Assembly: GCA_963575745.1 (NCBI GenBank)
Contig: CAUYUJ010000956.1
Coordinates: 1 to 64,000 of the forward strand
From: Prorocentrum cordatum
Taxonomy: Eukaryota > Sar > Dinophyceae > Prorocentrales > Prorocentraceae
Length of the DNA: 64,000 bases
Direction of reading: 5' to 3'
In this document: positions 34,581-45,781 of the stretch, piece by piece
Layout: each line of letters opens with the position of its first letter
Numbering within the stretch: position 1 is the first letter of the stretch
Position numbers and translations under genes: made by a program
Notes under the pieces: generated by a model
The model's database searches: none
What the model saw: the letters and a program-made list of their open reading frames with translations, nothing else
Told to the model about the DNA's origin: nothing

Positions 34581-36056
34581 TTTCGGCACACCAGTCACGC
34601 CCTTCGTGGCCCCATAGGGAGCTCCATCGAAGGCTCCAGTTCCACCGCCCGCGTGCGTCACGCTCACCCATTTCGGCACAGTATTCACAGGTTTCGTGGC
34701 CCCATAAAGGAGCTCCACCGAAAGCCTTGTGCCACCGCCTGCATGCGTGACTCACACCTATTTCGGCGCACCCCTCACACGTTTGGTGGCCCCACAGGGA
34801 TCCACCGAAGACCCGGGCACCACCGCCCGCATGCGTGATGCACACCCATTTCAGCACACCGTTCACACGTTTCGTGGCCCTATAGGGAGCTCCGCTCCAG
34901 CGAAGGCCCCAGTGCCACCGCCCGCATGCGTCACGCGCACCCATTTCGGCACAGCATTCACACGTTTTGTGGCCCCATAGGGAGTTCCACCGAAGGCCCC
35001 AGTGCCACCGCCCGCATACGCCCGGCACACCCATGTCGGCACACCCCTCACACGTTTCGTGGCCCTATAAGGAGCTCCACCGAAGGCGCACCCATGTCGG
35101 CACAACCCTCGCACGTTTCGTGCCCCTATAGGGAGCTCAACCGAAGGCCCCAGTGCCACCGCCCGCATGCGTCACGCACACCCATTTCGGCGCACCATTC
35201 ACACGTTTCGTGGCCCCGCAGGGATCTTCACCGAAGGCCCGAGTGCCACCCCATCATGCGTGACTCATACCGATTTCGGCACACCCCTCACACGTTTCGT
35301 GGCCCCGCAGGGAGCTTTACCGAAGGCCCCAGTGCCACCGCCCGCATGCGTCACGCGCACTCATTTCGGTTCACCCGCACACTTCTCGTGGCCCCACAGA
35401 GAGCTCCACTGACGGCCCGAATGCTACCGCCCGCATGCGTCACGCACACCCATTTCGGCACACCCCTCACACGTTTCGTGCCCATAGGGAACCCCACCGA
35501 AGGCCCCAGTGCCACCGCCCGCATGCGTCACGCGCACTCATTTCGGTTCACCCGCACACTTTTCGTGGCCCCACAGAGAGCTCTACCGAAGGCCCGAGTA
35601 CCACCGCCCGCATGCGTCACGCACACCCATTTCGGCACAGCATTCACACGTTTCGTGGCCCCGCAGGGGGCTCCACCGAAGGCCCCAGTGCCACCGCCCG
35701 CATGCGTCACCCACGCCCATTCCGGCACACGCCTCACACATTTCGTGGCCCCACAGGGAGCTCCACCGAAGGCGCCAGTGGCTGCGTTCGCATGCGCCCA
35801 CCGCGCGTATTTCGGTACAGCATTCACACGTTTCGCGGCACCACAGGAAAATCCACCGACGGCCCCAATGGCTGCGTTCGCATGCGCCCACTGCACCTAT
35901 TTCGGCACACCTCTCACGCGTTTCGTGGCCAGCGAATGCCACAGACGGCCCCAGTGGCTGATTTCATATGCGCCCACCAGACAAATTTTGGCACACCCCT
36001 CACAATGCGTGCTCGTTTCGTGGCCCTTTAGGGAATTCCTCCGAATGTGGTGCATA
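34581..36056. repeat. About 90-bp satellite array 3, about 17 degenerate copies
   Basis: Units share the first 40 bp of the 77-bp unit (TTTCGTGGCCCCATAGGGAG ... GAAGGCCCCAGTG) and the GCATGCG block. They continue with CACGCACACCCATTTCGGCA and CACCCCTCACA, which the 77-bp unit lacks. Unit length is mostly 85-95 bp. The leader before arrays 1 and 2 ends with CGGCACACCTCTCACA, the tail of this longer unit, so the 77-bp form probably derives from it. Confidence 0.85.
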
Positions 36057-36354
36057 CAACGACGGTGCTCAGAACTGCATATAGTTGGGTCCTTCGCTGG
36101 GCTCATTACAAGGGAACGCGACGCTTCAGCAACCCGCCTGCTCGACCTGGCCGACGGGGCCCGCCTTCCCGACCCGCCTGTTAGGGTCTACCCGCCCGAT
36201 CTGCCCGTCTGGTTGTGCCAAGTGTTTTCTGCTCCTATCCCCCTCCTGCCACTCTTTTGTGCTCCATCCTCCTTCCTCCCCCTTGTCTTTTACTTCCATC
36301 CGTCCTCTTTTCTCCTGCTTTCGAAGCTGCATTACATACACGATGCAGGTAAGG
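36057..36354 (+). repeat. Middle part of a large repeat unit
   Basis: It carries the phrases GACCCGCCTGTTAGGGTCTA and CCTGCTCGACCTGG found in the middle of units 2-4. No gene. Confidence 0.5.
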
Positions 36355-36371
36355 ATTATATTTCTATACAC

Positions 36372-36403
<32 letters not shown>

Positions 36404-36506
36404 GTGTATTCACACATATATATGAATATATCTATATATATATGTATGAGTATATATATGTATATATGTAGGTATATCTATATTTGTATACACATATATT
36501 TATATC
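36355..36506. repeat. TA-rich microsatellite
   Basis: TATA and ATATATGTGTAT repeats, the most AT-rich segment of the window. Confidence 0.9.
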
Positions 36507-36766
36507 AAAGGGGGTACAATCGAAGACGAACAGGGCGGGCATCGAAGGTTTGGGATATACGTGTTCAATGGGCCACGAGCAGATAGGAGTGAACAGTCTC
36601 AATGATTGTTGTTGTTGTTGGTGTTGCTGTTGGGTTTTCGTTGCTATTTAAGAATGATTGTGACCCCCCTCTGGCAACCGTTTATTTTTCAATCAAGGTG
36701 CTTCTACTGGTGCTCGCACCCTGCTCTGTACAAGGGAAGGTGAGGTGTCGCCAGATCGGGTTGTTT
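36507..36766 (+). repeat. Unit tail plus head interrupted by the copia insertion (left part)
   Basis: The conserved tail ends at about 36605 and is followed by a GTT tract and a new head containing ACAAGGGAAGGTGAGGTGTC. At 36766 the head is cut by the LTR; its continuation (GTCCCTGGTTTACACCAACA) is found at 53121. The last five bases, TGTTT (36762-36766), are repeated at 53116-53120 as the target duplication. Confidence 0.85.
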
Positions 36767-36984
36767 GACTTTAAGGGCGGCTCTTTGGGAGATGTTATAG
36801 AGGATCGGGAGTATAGCCTGCGCGCCGTTGCCTTTGGCTCAAGGCACGCGCGCCCTATTTGCCCGGACACTTGCTTTTGTTTTCGCTATGTGCTGGAAAG
36901 ATCACTACATCGATCTTATCCTATCCTACCCATCCATTCCCCATGGAACCAGATGCTATTCGACTTGCCAGAATCATTTCAGAC
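36767..36984 (+). repeat. 5' LTR, with a DinoSL-like block
   Basis: Begins GACTTTAAGGG and ends CATTTCAGAC; it does not have the usual TG...CA ends. Positions 36825-36843 read CCGTTGCCTTTGGCTCAAG, which aligns to the dinoflagellate spliced leader with one substitution and a two-base gap. No TATA box is clear (GTTATAGAGG is the only AT-rich spot). The first 100 bp differ from the 3' LTR at two positions only; the rest holds most differences. Confidence 0.9.
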
Positions 36985-36985
36985 T

Positions 36986-36998
36986 TGGTAGCGGAGCT
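36986..36998 (+). other. Primer-binding site candidate
   Basis: TGGTAGCGGAGC begins one base after the LTR. It resembles the complement of an initiator-Met tRNA 3' end (TGGTAGC then purine-rich), the usual primer of copia elements. The tRNA of this organism is not in the window, so the match is inferred. Confidence 0.6.
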
Positions 36999-37401
36999 GG
37001 CCGCACTCTCGTGTGGTCAGCTCGTGCTCTTCTTATCCTCGCGCTATCTGGCACGATCTTCGTGACCAACTACCACCCTGCGCCACCACTCCAACTACAT
37101 GTACGATGATCAATTCAAGAGCAAGGAGCAACGCGAGAGGTACGACGTCTAGACAACAAATTTTGGTACCATATACGCTTCATCACTACGCTACTACCAA
37201 CCGCTCGGCAACGAACCAAGAGCGCAGTACTTGAAGCAGAGGCGGGGAGACCCGCAAGATAAAGCGCCTCGTAGACTTGACAAGGCGTTACATGCCCTAC
37301 CCCAGAGCGGCAACGCGCCTGATAACCAACCATATCCTCACAGCCTTGGGTTGGTCATCTTCGCCATCATATGGTTTGCGCCGGGGGCGGCAGTCGGACA
37401 C

Positions 37402-38511
37402 ATGCGCCGAGGAAACAACAGCACAGATGGGCAAACACATGGCCCATACTGGGACCCTCAAGGCAACGTACCTTTCCGCGAATACGTTTATGAGGTCAAC
37501 GCGTGGCTCAACGTCACAAGCGGACGCGTGGCGCCACAAGCCCAAGCAGCCGCCATGCAACGCGGCCTTGGTGGCCTAGCGAGGACACTCGCCATGAGGG
37601 TACCACCTGGCATTATAAACTATGGTGCGGACATCGACGGTGTCCACACCGACCCAGCAACCTACATTAGGTTCCTCTTAAGCATGAAGTTCGAACGCTT
37701 GGAAGATGAGCGCCAGCTCACTTCAGGCACTCAGCTCATCGACTTTCATGTGCCTCACGGGAAACGAATCAACGTAACCCTTACTCGGTTCGAAATGGTC
37801 CGTCTTCAGGCACAGTCGGTGGGTTTTGACCTTCCCAACTTCCAACTGCTCACTACTATCCTGTTCCGCACCCTAGGCGTTGGCAGCCAGCGAGCCATGC
37901 AACTCTGACAGCCACTCAACCACCAAGTGCCCCGAACACAACAGCAGTATGACGAATTGTGTGAGGGGATGCGTTCGATAGGCCATTTGTCAGAACGGTC
38001 TCCTGGTAGCATAGGATCAGTGTTTGGAAGGGGGAGGGGAACTGGCAGTGAAACTTTCTATACTACCTTAACCGCTGAAGCTCAGCCTGGCAACGGGCCC
38101 TCAAACATATGGGCCGACGATCCTGGAGAATCTACTGCCCTACTAGCAGGGGTTCGATCACAACCAAGCTGGACAACCAGCCCTCCTCCAAGAGAACCTC
38201 AACCACACCGTTCCCTATGGGGTGAAGCGAATCCCCTAAGCGACGGTGTATCCACCTACCTAGGTAACGACGACTTCGACTCCGGCGCCGACGCCGATGC
38301 CATATCATCAGATGGTATCGAACCCCTAGATTGGTCAAGTATCATGCACATGGAAGGGGGCAATCAGCGTGCCGAACACCTGCTCTGGTTATTACAACAA
38401 GCAAAGCGTAGGTGGAGGAGGTTTACACGAAAACCAGTGCGTCGTGTTAGGAGGAGGATACGGAGGAGCTTCAAAGGAAAAGGTAAAGGCAAACGGGTCG
38501 CCGAAGGTTGA
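37402..38511 (+). pseudogene. copia Gag (capsid region), one nonsense codon
   Basis: 37402 is the first ATG of the frame; the frame is open upstream to a TTG at 37231, but that part is not conserved. The capsid core (F-R-E-Y-V-Y-E-V-N-A-W-L, then L-G-G-L-A-R-T-L-A, then L-E-D-E-R-Q-L) spans about 37460-37900. A TGA at 37906-37908 interrupts it between M-Q-L and Q-P-L-N; the frame then continues through G-H-L-S-E-R-S-P-G to 38511. A basic segment (W-R-R-F-T-R-K-P-V-R-R) near 38.41 kb precedes the zinc knuckle. Gag forms the virus-like particle around the element RNA. A frameshift at about 38508 joins it to the next segment. Confidence 0.8.
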
Positions 38512-39377
38512 ACGGGCGAGGCATCTCGGCTTTCTTCCAGAGGCTTTCAGATGATCAGTATGATGAGATATTTTTTCGGGGGAAAGGCCGTGGAAAAGGC
38601 CGCGGGGGGGCCCCGGGCAAAGGTAAAGGTGGGCGGGGGGGCCCGCGAGGTACAGGCGGCCAGATCCTAGAGTGCCATGGGTGTGATAGTACCGATCATC
38701 TTGTAAAGGATTGTCCAGCGAAGGGAAACGGAAGGGGTAGATCGATCGAAGTCCATTTAGGCTCAAGTGAACCGTCTATTGAATATCTGAGCCTCCAAGA
38801 TTTCGAGGCTGTGGAACAGATATTTTTCACTTGGGCTAGCAGTGTGTACAATTTGGGTGAGCTCGAGGCGTGCGGCCATGGGCTGTACGCGTACTACCTC
38901 GAGTACCTCCGCAGGTTTGTTCTCGGAAATATCGAGCTTACGCCTGTGGAGAACGGATCGCTGGGAAACCAGCCCCTATCTTTTTTCGAATGGATGTTCG
39001 GTGACCCAGGCAACATCATGGCCTACGAGAGCAGTGGCGAGGAGGTCACTGTTGAGGCCTCGCCTTCGGAGGTTGACCACAACCTTCGACGTCAACCCGA
39101 CCTCGTGCCTGGAAACAGGCCCACTCCAGTATATCCTCCAAATTGTGGTGATCTGATGGAATTAGAGGCTCAAGCATTCACCGTGGGAGTGCCAGGAAGC
39201 CCACGCGTGCCGCCTGGCATGCTCGCGCCAGGCGAGTACGGACCGCGCGCGATACTGCAGACTCTCATGCAGATGCACGCTGTACTGGCCGTAGCATATC
39301 CCGAGAGTCAAGAGAGTGTCGAGAGTGGCCGCGTGATGCTACAAGACGCCGATAACTGTGACGACTCGGGGTCATAA
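38508..39377 (+). pseudogene. copia Gag C-terminal part with CCHC zinc knuckle
   Basis: Glycine/lysine-rich sequence is followed by C-H-G-C-D-S-T-D-H-L-V-K-D-C at about 38673-38714, a perfect C-x2-C-x4-H-x4-C nucleic-acid-binding knuckle. The rest is acidic and not assigned to a fold. The frame ends at TAA 39375-39377 but resumes in the same phase immediately after. A 15-nt block at 38753-38767 equals the 3' part of DinoSL with one mismatch. Confidence 0.75.
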
Positions 39378-40860
39378 TCAGCGGCCCTTACTCTCATCGA
39401 CAGCGTGCACCCGGAGGACGTGCAGCGACATGTGTGGTACTCTAGAGGGAGATGGCGCCAAGCCCTTGAAAGGGCCATTTCCATGCGTGGACAGGCTCTC
39501 CCTCCGCCGGGATGGGGTCTCCAGGCGGCGGGGCTACAGCCCAACCACACGGCCGTGCGAAATGTTGTCGGGCAGCCTTCATATGACTATGATCATCTCG
39601 AGGCGCACGCCATGCTCGGTAACGAGCCTGAGCCGACTACCGTACCGCCGACTCCGGGACAGCCAAGCGATGCCCAGACGCCTGTGCAGCAGGGAAACCT
39701 GCCAGTCCCGGCTGGGCCAATGACCATTGTCATTGGCAACCCTACGTCAGAAGTTGAAGAAGATGATGGATGTGGAATGTGCGAGGACGAGACCACCATC
39801 CTCATGATGGAAGTCAATGGTAAAGACGAGGAGGTGGACTATGACCCAGACAGTCCTGACGCACTACCACTCGCACAAGAGCAAATTGTGCCAGACTCCA
39901 GTCAGCAGGGAGGCCTGCCTGCTCAAGATGCGCCGCCTGCGGCCCCGCAGGGACACCCGCCGGCTCCTGCTCAGGCAACGTCGGCGGCATCATCTGATGA
40001 ACGTGCCAGGAGGTCTCGCTCGCATCCACGCCATAGGGGCGGCCCTCGCCCTCAAGCACGGCTCCCACGCGAATGGAGACAAGCAGCCCCGTCGGGGCCT
40101 GCCTCTCGACGAGGGGGTCAGTTGCTCGCCGACAGCGACCCTAGGCGTCAAACGGGTGAGCGCTCTGCCTTTGGAAAAGGCAGCCCAGCCTACAGGGGCG
40201 CCCAAGGCAGGTCCATACGGGGTGGCTATCAGCTCGCGACGAATATTTGTCGTCCTGAGATAGAGGCAGTGCGGAGACAGCTGCGGACCATCATTGAGGA
40301 GCGCAAGCGCTACAGGCCAGACGCGGTCTGCGGCCCGTGCTCACAGCCATTCCAGGAACACAGACCTGGGTGTCCTGTAGGTCTCAATGAGGGCTTAAGC
40401 CCGAACAGAGGCCGCACTCCTGCAAAGGGGGGTCATCCACCGTTGGTTCCTATGACCCAAGCAGAGATCGACGAGGTCAATCGTCGTCTCGGAACCACGG
40501 CTCACAGGAGCTTTACGGCCGAGGAGGTCCAACTTCCGCGGGGACTTGTGCCTATGACCCAGGAAAGGAAAGATGCGCTCAATCGTCTTCCTGGAATGCG
40601 GGGAAACCCGCCTGGCGTCTCCAGTCAGGCCCAACAGCAAGAGATGATGGATGACGATGAACAGGAGGTTCCGCGAGCCGCACCAGAAACGGAGCGCAAG
40701 CGAGTGGCAGAAGAACGCGCCCGCGAGGCAACTCGCCAAAACAAAGGGGGGCAAGGGGGCCCCCACTCCAACCGAAGGCCAAAAGCGAAACACGAGCACC
40801 TAGGACGCCTTCGGGGGGAAGACAGAAAGCGTCGACCCGCTCAGAGGAACTCGGGTTCGA
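39378..40860 (+). pseudogene. copia polyprotein linker, disordered
   Basis: Continues in phase after the TAA. It is rich in P, A, Q, E and R and probably unstructured, with a C-x2-C...H-x3-C group (A-V-C-G-P-C then R-P-G-C) at about 40325-40378. Most hairpins here are read as x-G-N-x-P. The frame of the next conserved part differs; the shift lies between about 40.75 and 40.86 kb, where G runs are frequent. Confidence 0.6.
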
Positions 40861-40861
40861 T

Positions 40862-42140
40862 GTGCAGATGGGGAGGCCCCTTTCGGAAGTGCCGAAGTCA
40901 CCGACTCGTGCAGCTCCTGCGCAGAGACCCGACCCTAGGCGACAACCTCAGGACTCCGTGGAGATCCGCAGACGACAGCCTAGCCGTAGCAGCTCTATCG
41001 CCGGCAAGGCCAAGGCATTCGAGCGTGCAGGGTTTACCCCTACGCCGGCCTCGCCTGTGGCGACACGCTCCAAGAGTTCTCGGGAAGGTGCTCTGTCTAG
41101 GGGTACCTGGGTGCCCAAGATCACGGGCGGCGCCAGCCGAGAAACACTGCGGGGAAACCCGCCAAGCGCTGCAGCCGCAGCATCATCCTTAGGAGCCGCA
41201 GCCTCATCGGCGACAGAGGCTCCTTTGCGGGGAAGCCCGCCAGAGGATGAGCTGCATCGCCCAGGGGATACTTCCTATCCTAGCGGGAGTCAGGCGTTAA
41301 TCAATGATCGACGCGCCCTGCGGAATCTTCCACCGATGCGCTCGGTGGAGGAGGCGTTCATGGAGAGCTGCAGGCAGAACGCTATTGTTCCGAGAAGTAA
41401 TCATACACTCAAGCAGCTTAGTACATGCCTCAACAAGATCTGCAGACACGCGCTTGACAGACCACGCAATCCAGTGTGGAGCCTTGAGACGTTCGACGAT
41501 CATGACGGATGGATCAATCTCTATGAGGTCGTACACGAGTTTCCGCGGCACAACGGACGTACGAGACAGGACGGGTACAACCCGAGAATGGATGATGCCA
41601 AGATCATCGCCGAGACCTTCTACCAACGAACGGTTGACCAGATGGCTGCCATCTTGATGGCGATCGTCCACGTCCGCGAGGCGGACGGTGAGGAGAGGCA
41701 GCGTCTGCAGTTCAAGGTCCTGGTGCTAGATCCTGGCACGTCCGATCTACTCATCCGTGCCTCGCAAGGGCACTCGTGGGCGCTCAAGGCCCCTAGGTCG
41801 TTGTACAAGTACATTGTACTGCACGACAATCCTGCCAGAGACCGGCCCCATGCCCCGAGGTTGCCATGCGCGGCGCACGGTGGGCAGCCTCTGAGGGCAT
41901 CATGTGGTATGGCCTTTCCTGCCGCACAGAACACCAAAAAGAGAGGGACTGGCCGATCGCGCATCCACTTTGGTCCGACGCTTCGTCGTCGCGGCGTGCA
42001 GAGTGGATGGGACCCCGACTCTGGGATCGTTATCTCTGTGGACTGGCACCAAGCCCTGAAGGACGGGATCGACTTTGCTGGTCCGACAATGGGGTTCTCT
42101 TATCAGAAGGAAAAGACGGCATTATTGAGCCGTATTACAT
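40862..42140 (+). pseudogene. Tpt1/KptA-like RNA 2'-phosphotransferase domain in the copia polyprotein
   Basis: After a basic linker, the domain runs from about 41.41 to 42.14 kb. C-R-H-A-L (41441) fits the N-terminal L-R-H motif. I-R-A-S-Q-G-H-S (41753-41776) is the signature R-x-x-Q-G-H-S. R-S-R-I-H-F-G (41954) fits R-x-H-x-H/F. W-S-D-N-G-V-L-L-S-E-G (42079) fits the last strands. The Arg-His-Arg-Arg residues used by Tpt1 to remove a 2'-phosphate with NAD+ are thus present. The expected H-G-T after the signature reads L-H-D-N, so activity is doubtful. The last part is in another frame (shift near 42.07 kb). Tpt1 normally finishes tRNA splicing; its use in a retroelement is unknown. Confidence 0.7.
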
Positions 42141-44290
42141 TTCATGCGTGGAGGAACTCTCCACAGGAAAGCAATGGCGGAACCCAGAATATATGGGTAG
42201 TCGCCATGCACGCGTCTCCACTGCCATAATGACGGCACCGAACAGGTGGAAAACTGTGGGCAGTGCTAGTATTATGCACAGATGGTCTCTTGACCGAGAT
42301 GCTAGTGGGCCTCATACGGTTCATGGTCAAAGAGAGGTAGGGGGCCATTGCAGCCCGACGGCGCTGGGAAACCAGCCCGGAATCCACCAGATCCTCATGA
42401 TCAATGAGAGTGAGGCAGGAAGCGCGGCTCCAAGCCGTGCTCCAAGCCAAGGGCCTAGTGCCATATCTTGGCAGGTCCTCAGCACCTCGGATCTGGATCA
42501 GATCGCGGCTGCTCTAAATCCTGAGCAGGTGGAACAGCTAGCGGACAGACTGTGCCAGCAAGATCCCTGGGCCGCAGGTCAGGGAGCTATGTCCGCCATG
42601 GTGACACGCAACCGCCAGGCCACGCAAGGGGACCTGCCCGTTAATGGACTCAGAGACGACATGCCCGAACCGCGGGGAGACCCGCAAACGTTCGGCCGCA
42701 TCTTCGGAGAGCCTGCTCGATTCGAGCAGATGCCAGGGGGCCCCTCGCATAGCATGCACACACCGAGGGACATGGCCCCAGTGGCGACACCACCAGTGCA
42801 GTCTCCGTTTGGGACTCCTGGTCGATCTGCCACGAATGGCGCTCTCATGGGGCGGATTGCCGCGGCCAGAGCTGAGCATGGCACAGCTCTTTTGGGCATG
42901 ATGCCACCGGGCACGCCAGCGAGTCTGCAGGGGAACCTGCCTGGTACTCCAGTGCACCACCGACCTTTTGCTGGCCAAAACGCTGCTGCTGGAGTGCCTG
43001 ATGATTACCGCGCAAGGGTGGCAGCTGCGGTGCAACAGGTGCAGAGTCACAACCTGCCCCGCCCGAGCGGTCAGAGGTGGGGGCCAGCCTGGTCCTGGGA
43101 GCCAGAGGGTCCGAATCCGTTCGGCCCTGCTCGGCAACGAGCCTTTATCCCGGCCTTCAATGCTCATCAGAGCATGGCTCAGGGCCGGGGGCCAGCGCCA
43201 GCACCAATGGATCCGCCACTGTACCCAGACGGGTCTAGAGCCCCGAACAGATTTGTTCGCGAGACTGCGGATCAGTTTCGTAGCCTCACGAATGTGCGCT
43301 GCAGTGATCAGTCCATGTGCCCGCACATGGCTTTCATGCCTGCACCGACGACGCCAGAGGTGGCCGTTCAGTCCTCTGCCCACTCGATATCATCAGGCAG
43401 TGGGGGAGTACCAGACTACATCAGGCAGACGTACCACACTCAACAGGCGTGTTTTAGGCGCAGGCAGGCGGTGCAGAGTGTACGTGGCCAAGCACTCGCA
43501 GCCGCGCTTGAAGTCGCGAGGAACAGAGGCTCACCCATGCGAGGAAACTCGCCAGCCGTGTCGCCCGCAGCCTCCACAGCGGCAGCTCCTCCAGCAGTGG
43601 TTGCCGTAGCGCCGGAGGCACTGGCCCCCGCAGGAGATCCTCCATCTGCTTTCCTGGGCTCCGAACGAGTCCTGGAGCGACAGCGGCGGGTATGCCCTGG
43701 GGCGGCAGACGTGGAAATCTACATTGGGGTGGAAGACGCCTGCGCGGTATGCCTCGAGGAGTTTCTGCCGAGGGAAAACATTTATCGCTTGAGGTGCAAC
43801 CATTTGTTCCACGAGGAGTGCTGGAACTCGAATGTGGTGGGCCATGTTGCGAATCAGCGAGAAGGAGATCCTCAACGACCAGTATGTGCTATCTGCCGCG
43901 CGCCAGGCATCATAGCGTCATCGTTCCCATGGACCGGCTCAGTCACTCAGGCTTCCGAACAGGCAGCGAGGGAGCTGCGAGAGTTGAGGGGCATGGTGGA
44001 GGAAATGACAGCCAGTATGCTGGACAGGCAGACAGCGCAGTCCCAACAGCGGGGAAACCCGCCGGAGGAGGTGAGGACGCCGATGGTGACGGGATACTTC
44101 GACCAGCTTATCCCGATGACGGCGCCACAGCAGGGAAACCTGCCTAATACCCCACCTGTGCCGATTCTTCCGACTCATTGCGATCCTGGAGTCGGGCAGG
44201 TGGCTCCTCCGATGTCACCCCAAGGTGGGGGTGGGACCGAGCTGCCGCTAGACCCCGAACAGCTGCGAGATCTGCGTGTCGCCACTTCCA
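42141..44290 (+). pseudogene. copia polyprotein segment with RING-H2 finger
   Basis: The frame open from 41866 carries the conserved sequence from about 42.08 kb. A long P/A/Q-rich stretch leads to C-A-V-C-L-E-E-F at 43741, C-N-H-L-F-H-E-E-C-W near 43795, and C-A-I-C-R near 43888. These eight Cys/His ligands are in the C3H2C3 order of RING-H2 ubiquitin ligases. A coiled-coil-like stretch (R-E-L-R-G-M-V-E-E-M) follows. The finger might recruit an E2 enzyme to the particle (inference). Near 44.29 kb conservation moves to another frame. Confidence 0.7.
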
Positions 44291-44840
44291 GTCCCAGATG
44301 GACAATGCACACACCGCGTTCATGCTGGGCGCCGATAATCCTGAGAGCGAGTCGTTCGACCTCTCAGACTCATCAGTGGCGACAGCGGCAACAGCAGTCA
44401 GGGCCGTCGAACTCTCAGCCACGAACAATGAGTTCGACGAGTGGTTGCAATACAGGGACCACCTTACGAATGAGGGGTTGCAGGACATCGCCCTTCATTC
44501 GTACTTGACGCTGACGCGGCGCACTACCCGCGAACAGTACACGAGCATACGTGATGAGTATGCCAACTGGCGTGAGGAACAGGGCGATCAAGCCCAGAAC
44601 GTGTCGTATTTCCAGTACATCAACCTGGCACGTATGGCCGCAGGAAGGCCAGGTGCCAGCACTATGCGAGGTGACCCGCCAAGAAGTACGACCGAGATGC
44701 GGGGAAACCCGCCAGACAGCGCAGCTGGCGCGTCAGAGACAGTGCACATCAAGCAGCCGAGTAAGATATCCGTAAGGGCTTCGCCCCCTGCCGCCGGCCC
44801 CCTCTCTCGGAGAATGGGCCATGGAAGAGCTAGGTCATGA
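44291..44840 (+). pseudogene. copia polyprotein segment after the RING finger
   Basis: The frame ending with TGA at 44838-44840 reads E-S-F-D-L-S-D-S-S and R-D-E-Y-A-N-W-R-E-E-Q, helical and charged, with no family recognised. Two canonical hairpins and one weak one fall here or just before. Confidence 0.5.
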
Positions 44841-45040
44841 GGCTGTGGCGCTGTCGTGCAGCAGTATCGGAACTTCATGCGAGGCCGATTCGCAATCGGC
44901 AAAACCAACTGATCACAAGAGGGGTTACCACGCAGGGCGATTGGTAAGACGTGTGTGGTTTACGAGCTTGGTTACCACACCTTGGGATTAAAGGGCCGAG
45001 GGAGTACTCGCAGTTTGGGTTGCCACGCCTTGCGATTGAT
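44841..45040 (+). other. Spacer with inverted repeats
   Basis: GCCGATTCGCAATCGGC (44884-44900) is a 7-bp stem with a CGC loop. Several GGTTACCAC/GGTTGCCACGC phrases recur about every 45 bp. No coding frame. Confidence 0.4.
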
Positions 45041-45781
45041 GTGCGTGAGGGGTGGCACCGAATTTCAGAAATGTGGCAAATCCCATGTGTTTTTGGACCC
45101 TGACCCCGCGGATCTGCGTGAGGGGTGGCACCGAATTTCAGAAATGTGGCAAATCCCATGTGTTTTTGGACCCTGACCCCGCGGATCTGCGTGAGGGGTG
45201 GCACCGAATTTCAGAAATGTGGCAAATCCCTTGTGTTTTTGGACCCTGACCCCGCGGATCTGCGTGAGGGGTGGCACCGAATTTCAGAAATGTGGCAAAT
45301 CCCATGTGTTTTTGGACCCTGACCCCGCGGATCTGCGTGAGGGGTGGCACCGAATTTCAGAAATGTGGCAAATCCCATGTGTTTTTGGACCCTGACCCCG
45401 CGGATCTGCGTGAGGGGTGGCACCGAATTTCAGAAATGTGGCAAATCCCATGTGTTTTTGGACCCTGACCCCGCGGATCTGCGTGAGGGGTGGCACCGAA
45501 TTTCAGAAATGTGGCAAATCCCTGTGTTTTTGGACCCTGACCCCGCGGATCTGCGTGAGGGGTGGCACCGAATTTCAGAAATGTGGCAAATCCCATGTTT
45601 TTGGACCCTGACCCCGCGGATCTGCGTGAGGGGTGGCACCGAATTTCAGAAATGTGGCAAATCCCTTGTGTTTTTGGACCCTGACCCCGCGGATTTGCGT
45701 GAGGGGTGGCACAGGATTTTAGAAATGTTGCAAATCCCATGTGTTTTTTTGACCCTGACCCCGCGGATCTGCGTGAGGGGT
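45041..45781 (+). repeat. 73-bp tandem array inside the copia element, about 10 copies
   Basis: The unit begins GATCTGCGTGAGGGGTGGCA and contains AATTTCAGAAATGTGGCAAA and TTTTTGGACCCTGACCCCGC. Copies are nearly identical except for one-base T-run differences and the more divergent last copy. Each copy shifts the frame by one and brings a TGA (G-P-stop), so every plus frame closes within three copies. Translation cannot pass from the gag side to the protease side. Confidence 0.95.

Noticed and set aside
31024-36056. Regular repeats considered as a CRISPR array
   Set aside because: The repeats are contiguous 77- or 90-bp satellites without unique spacers, in a eukaryotic genome, with no cas genes.
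45041-45781. 65-70-codon frames in the 73-bp array
   Set aside because: Each is the same peptide restarted every 73 bp and closed by the TGA in the unit. They are repeat shadows.
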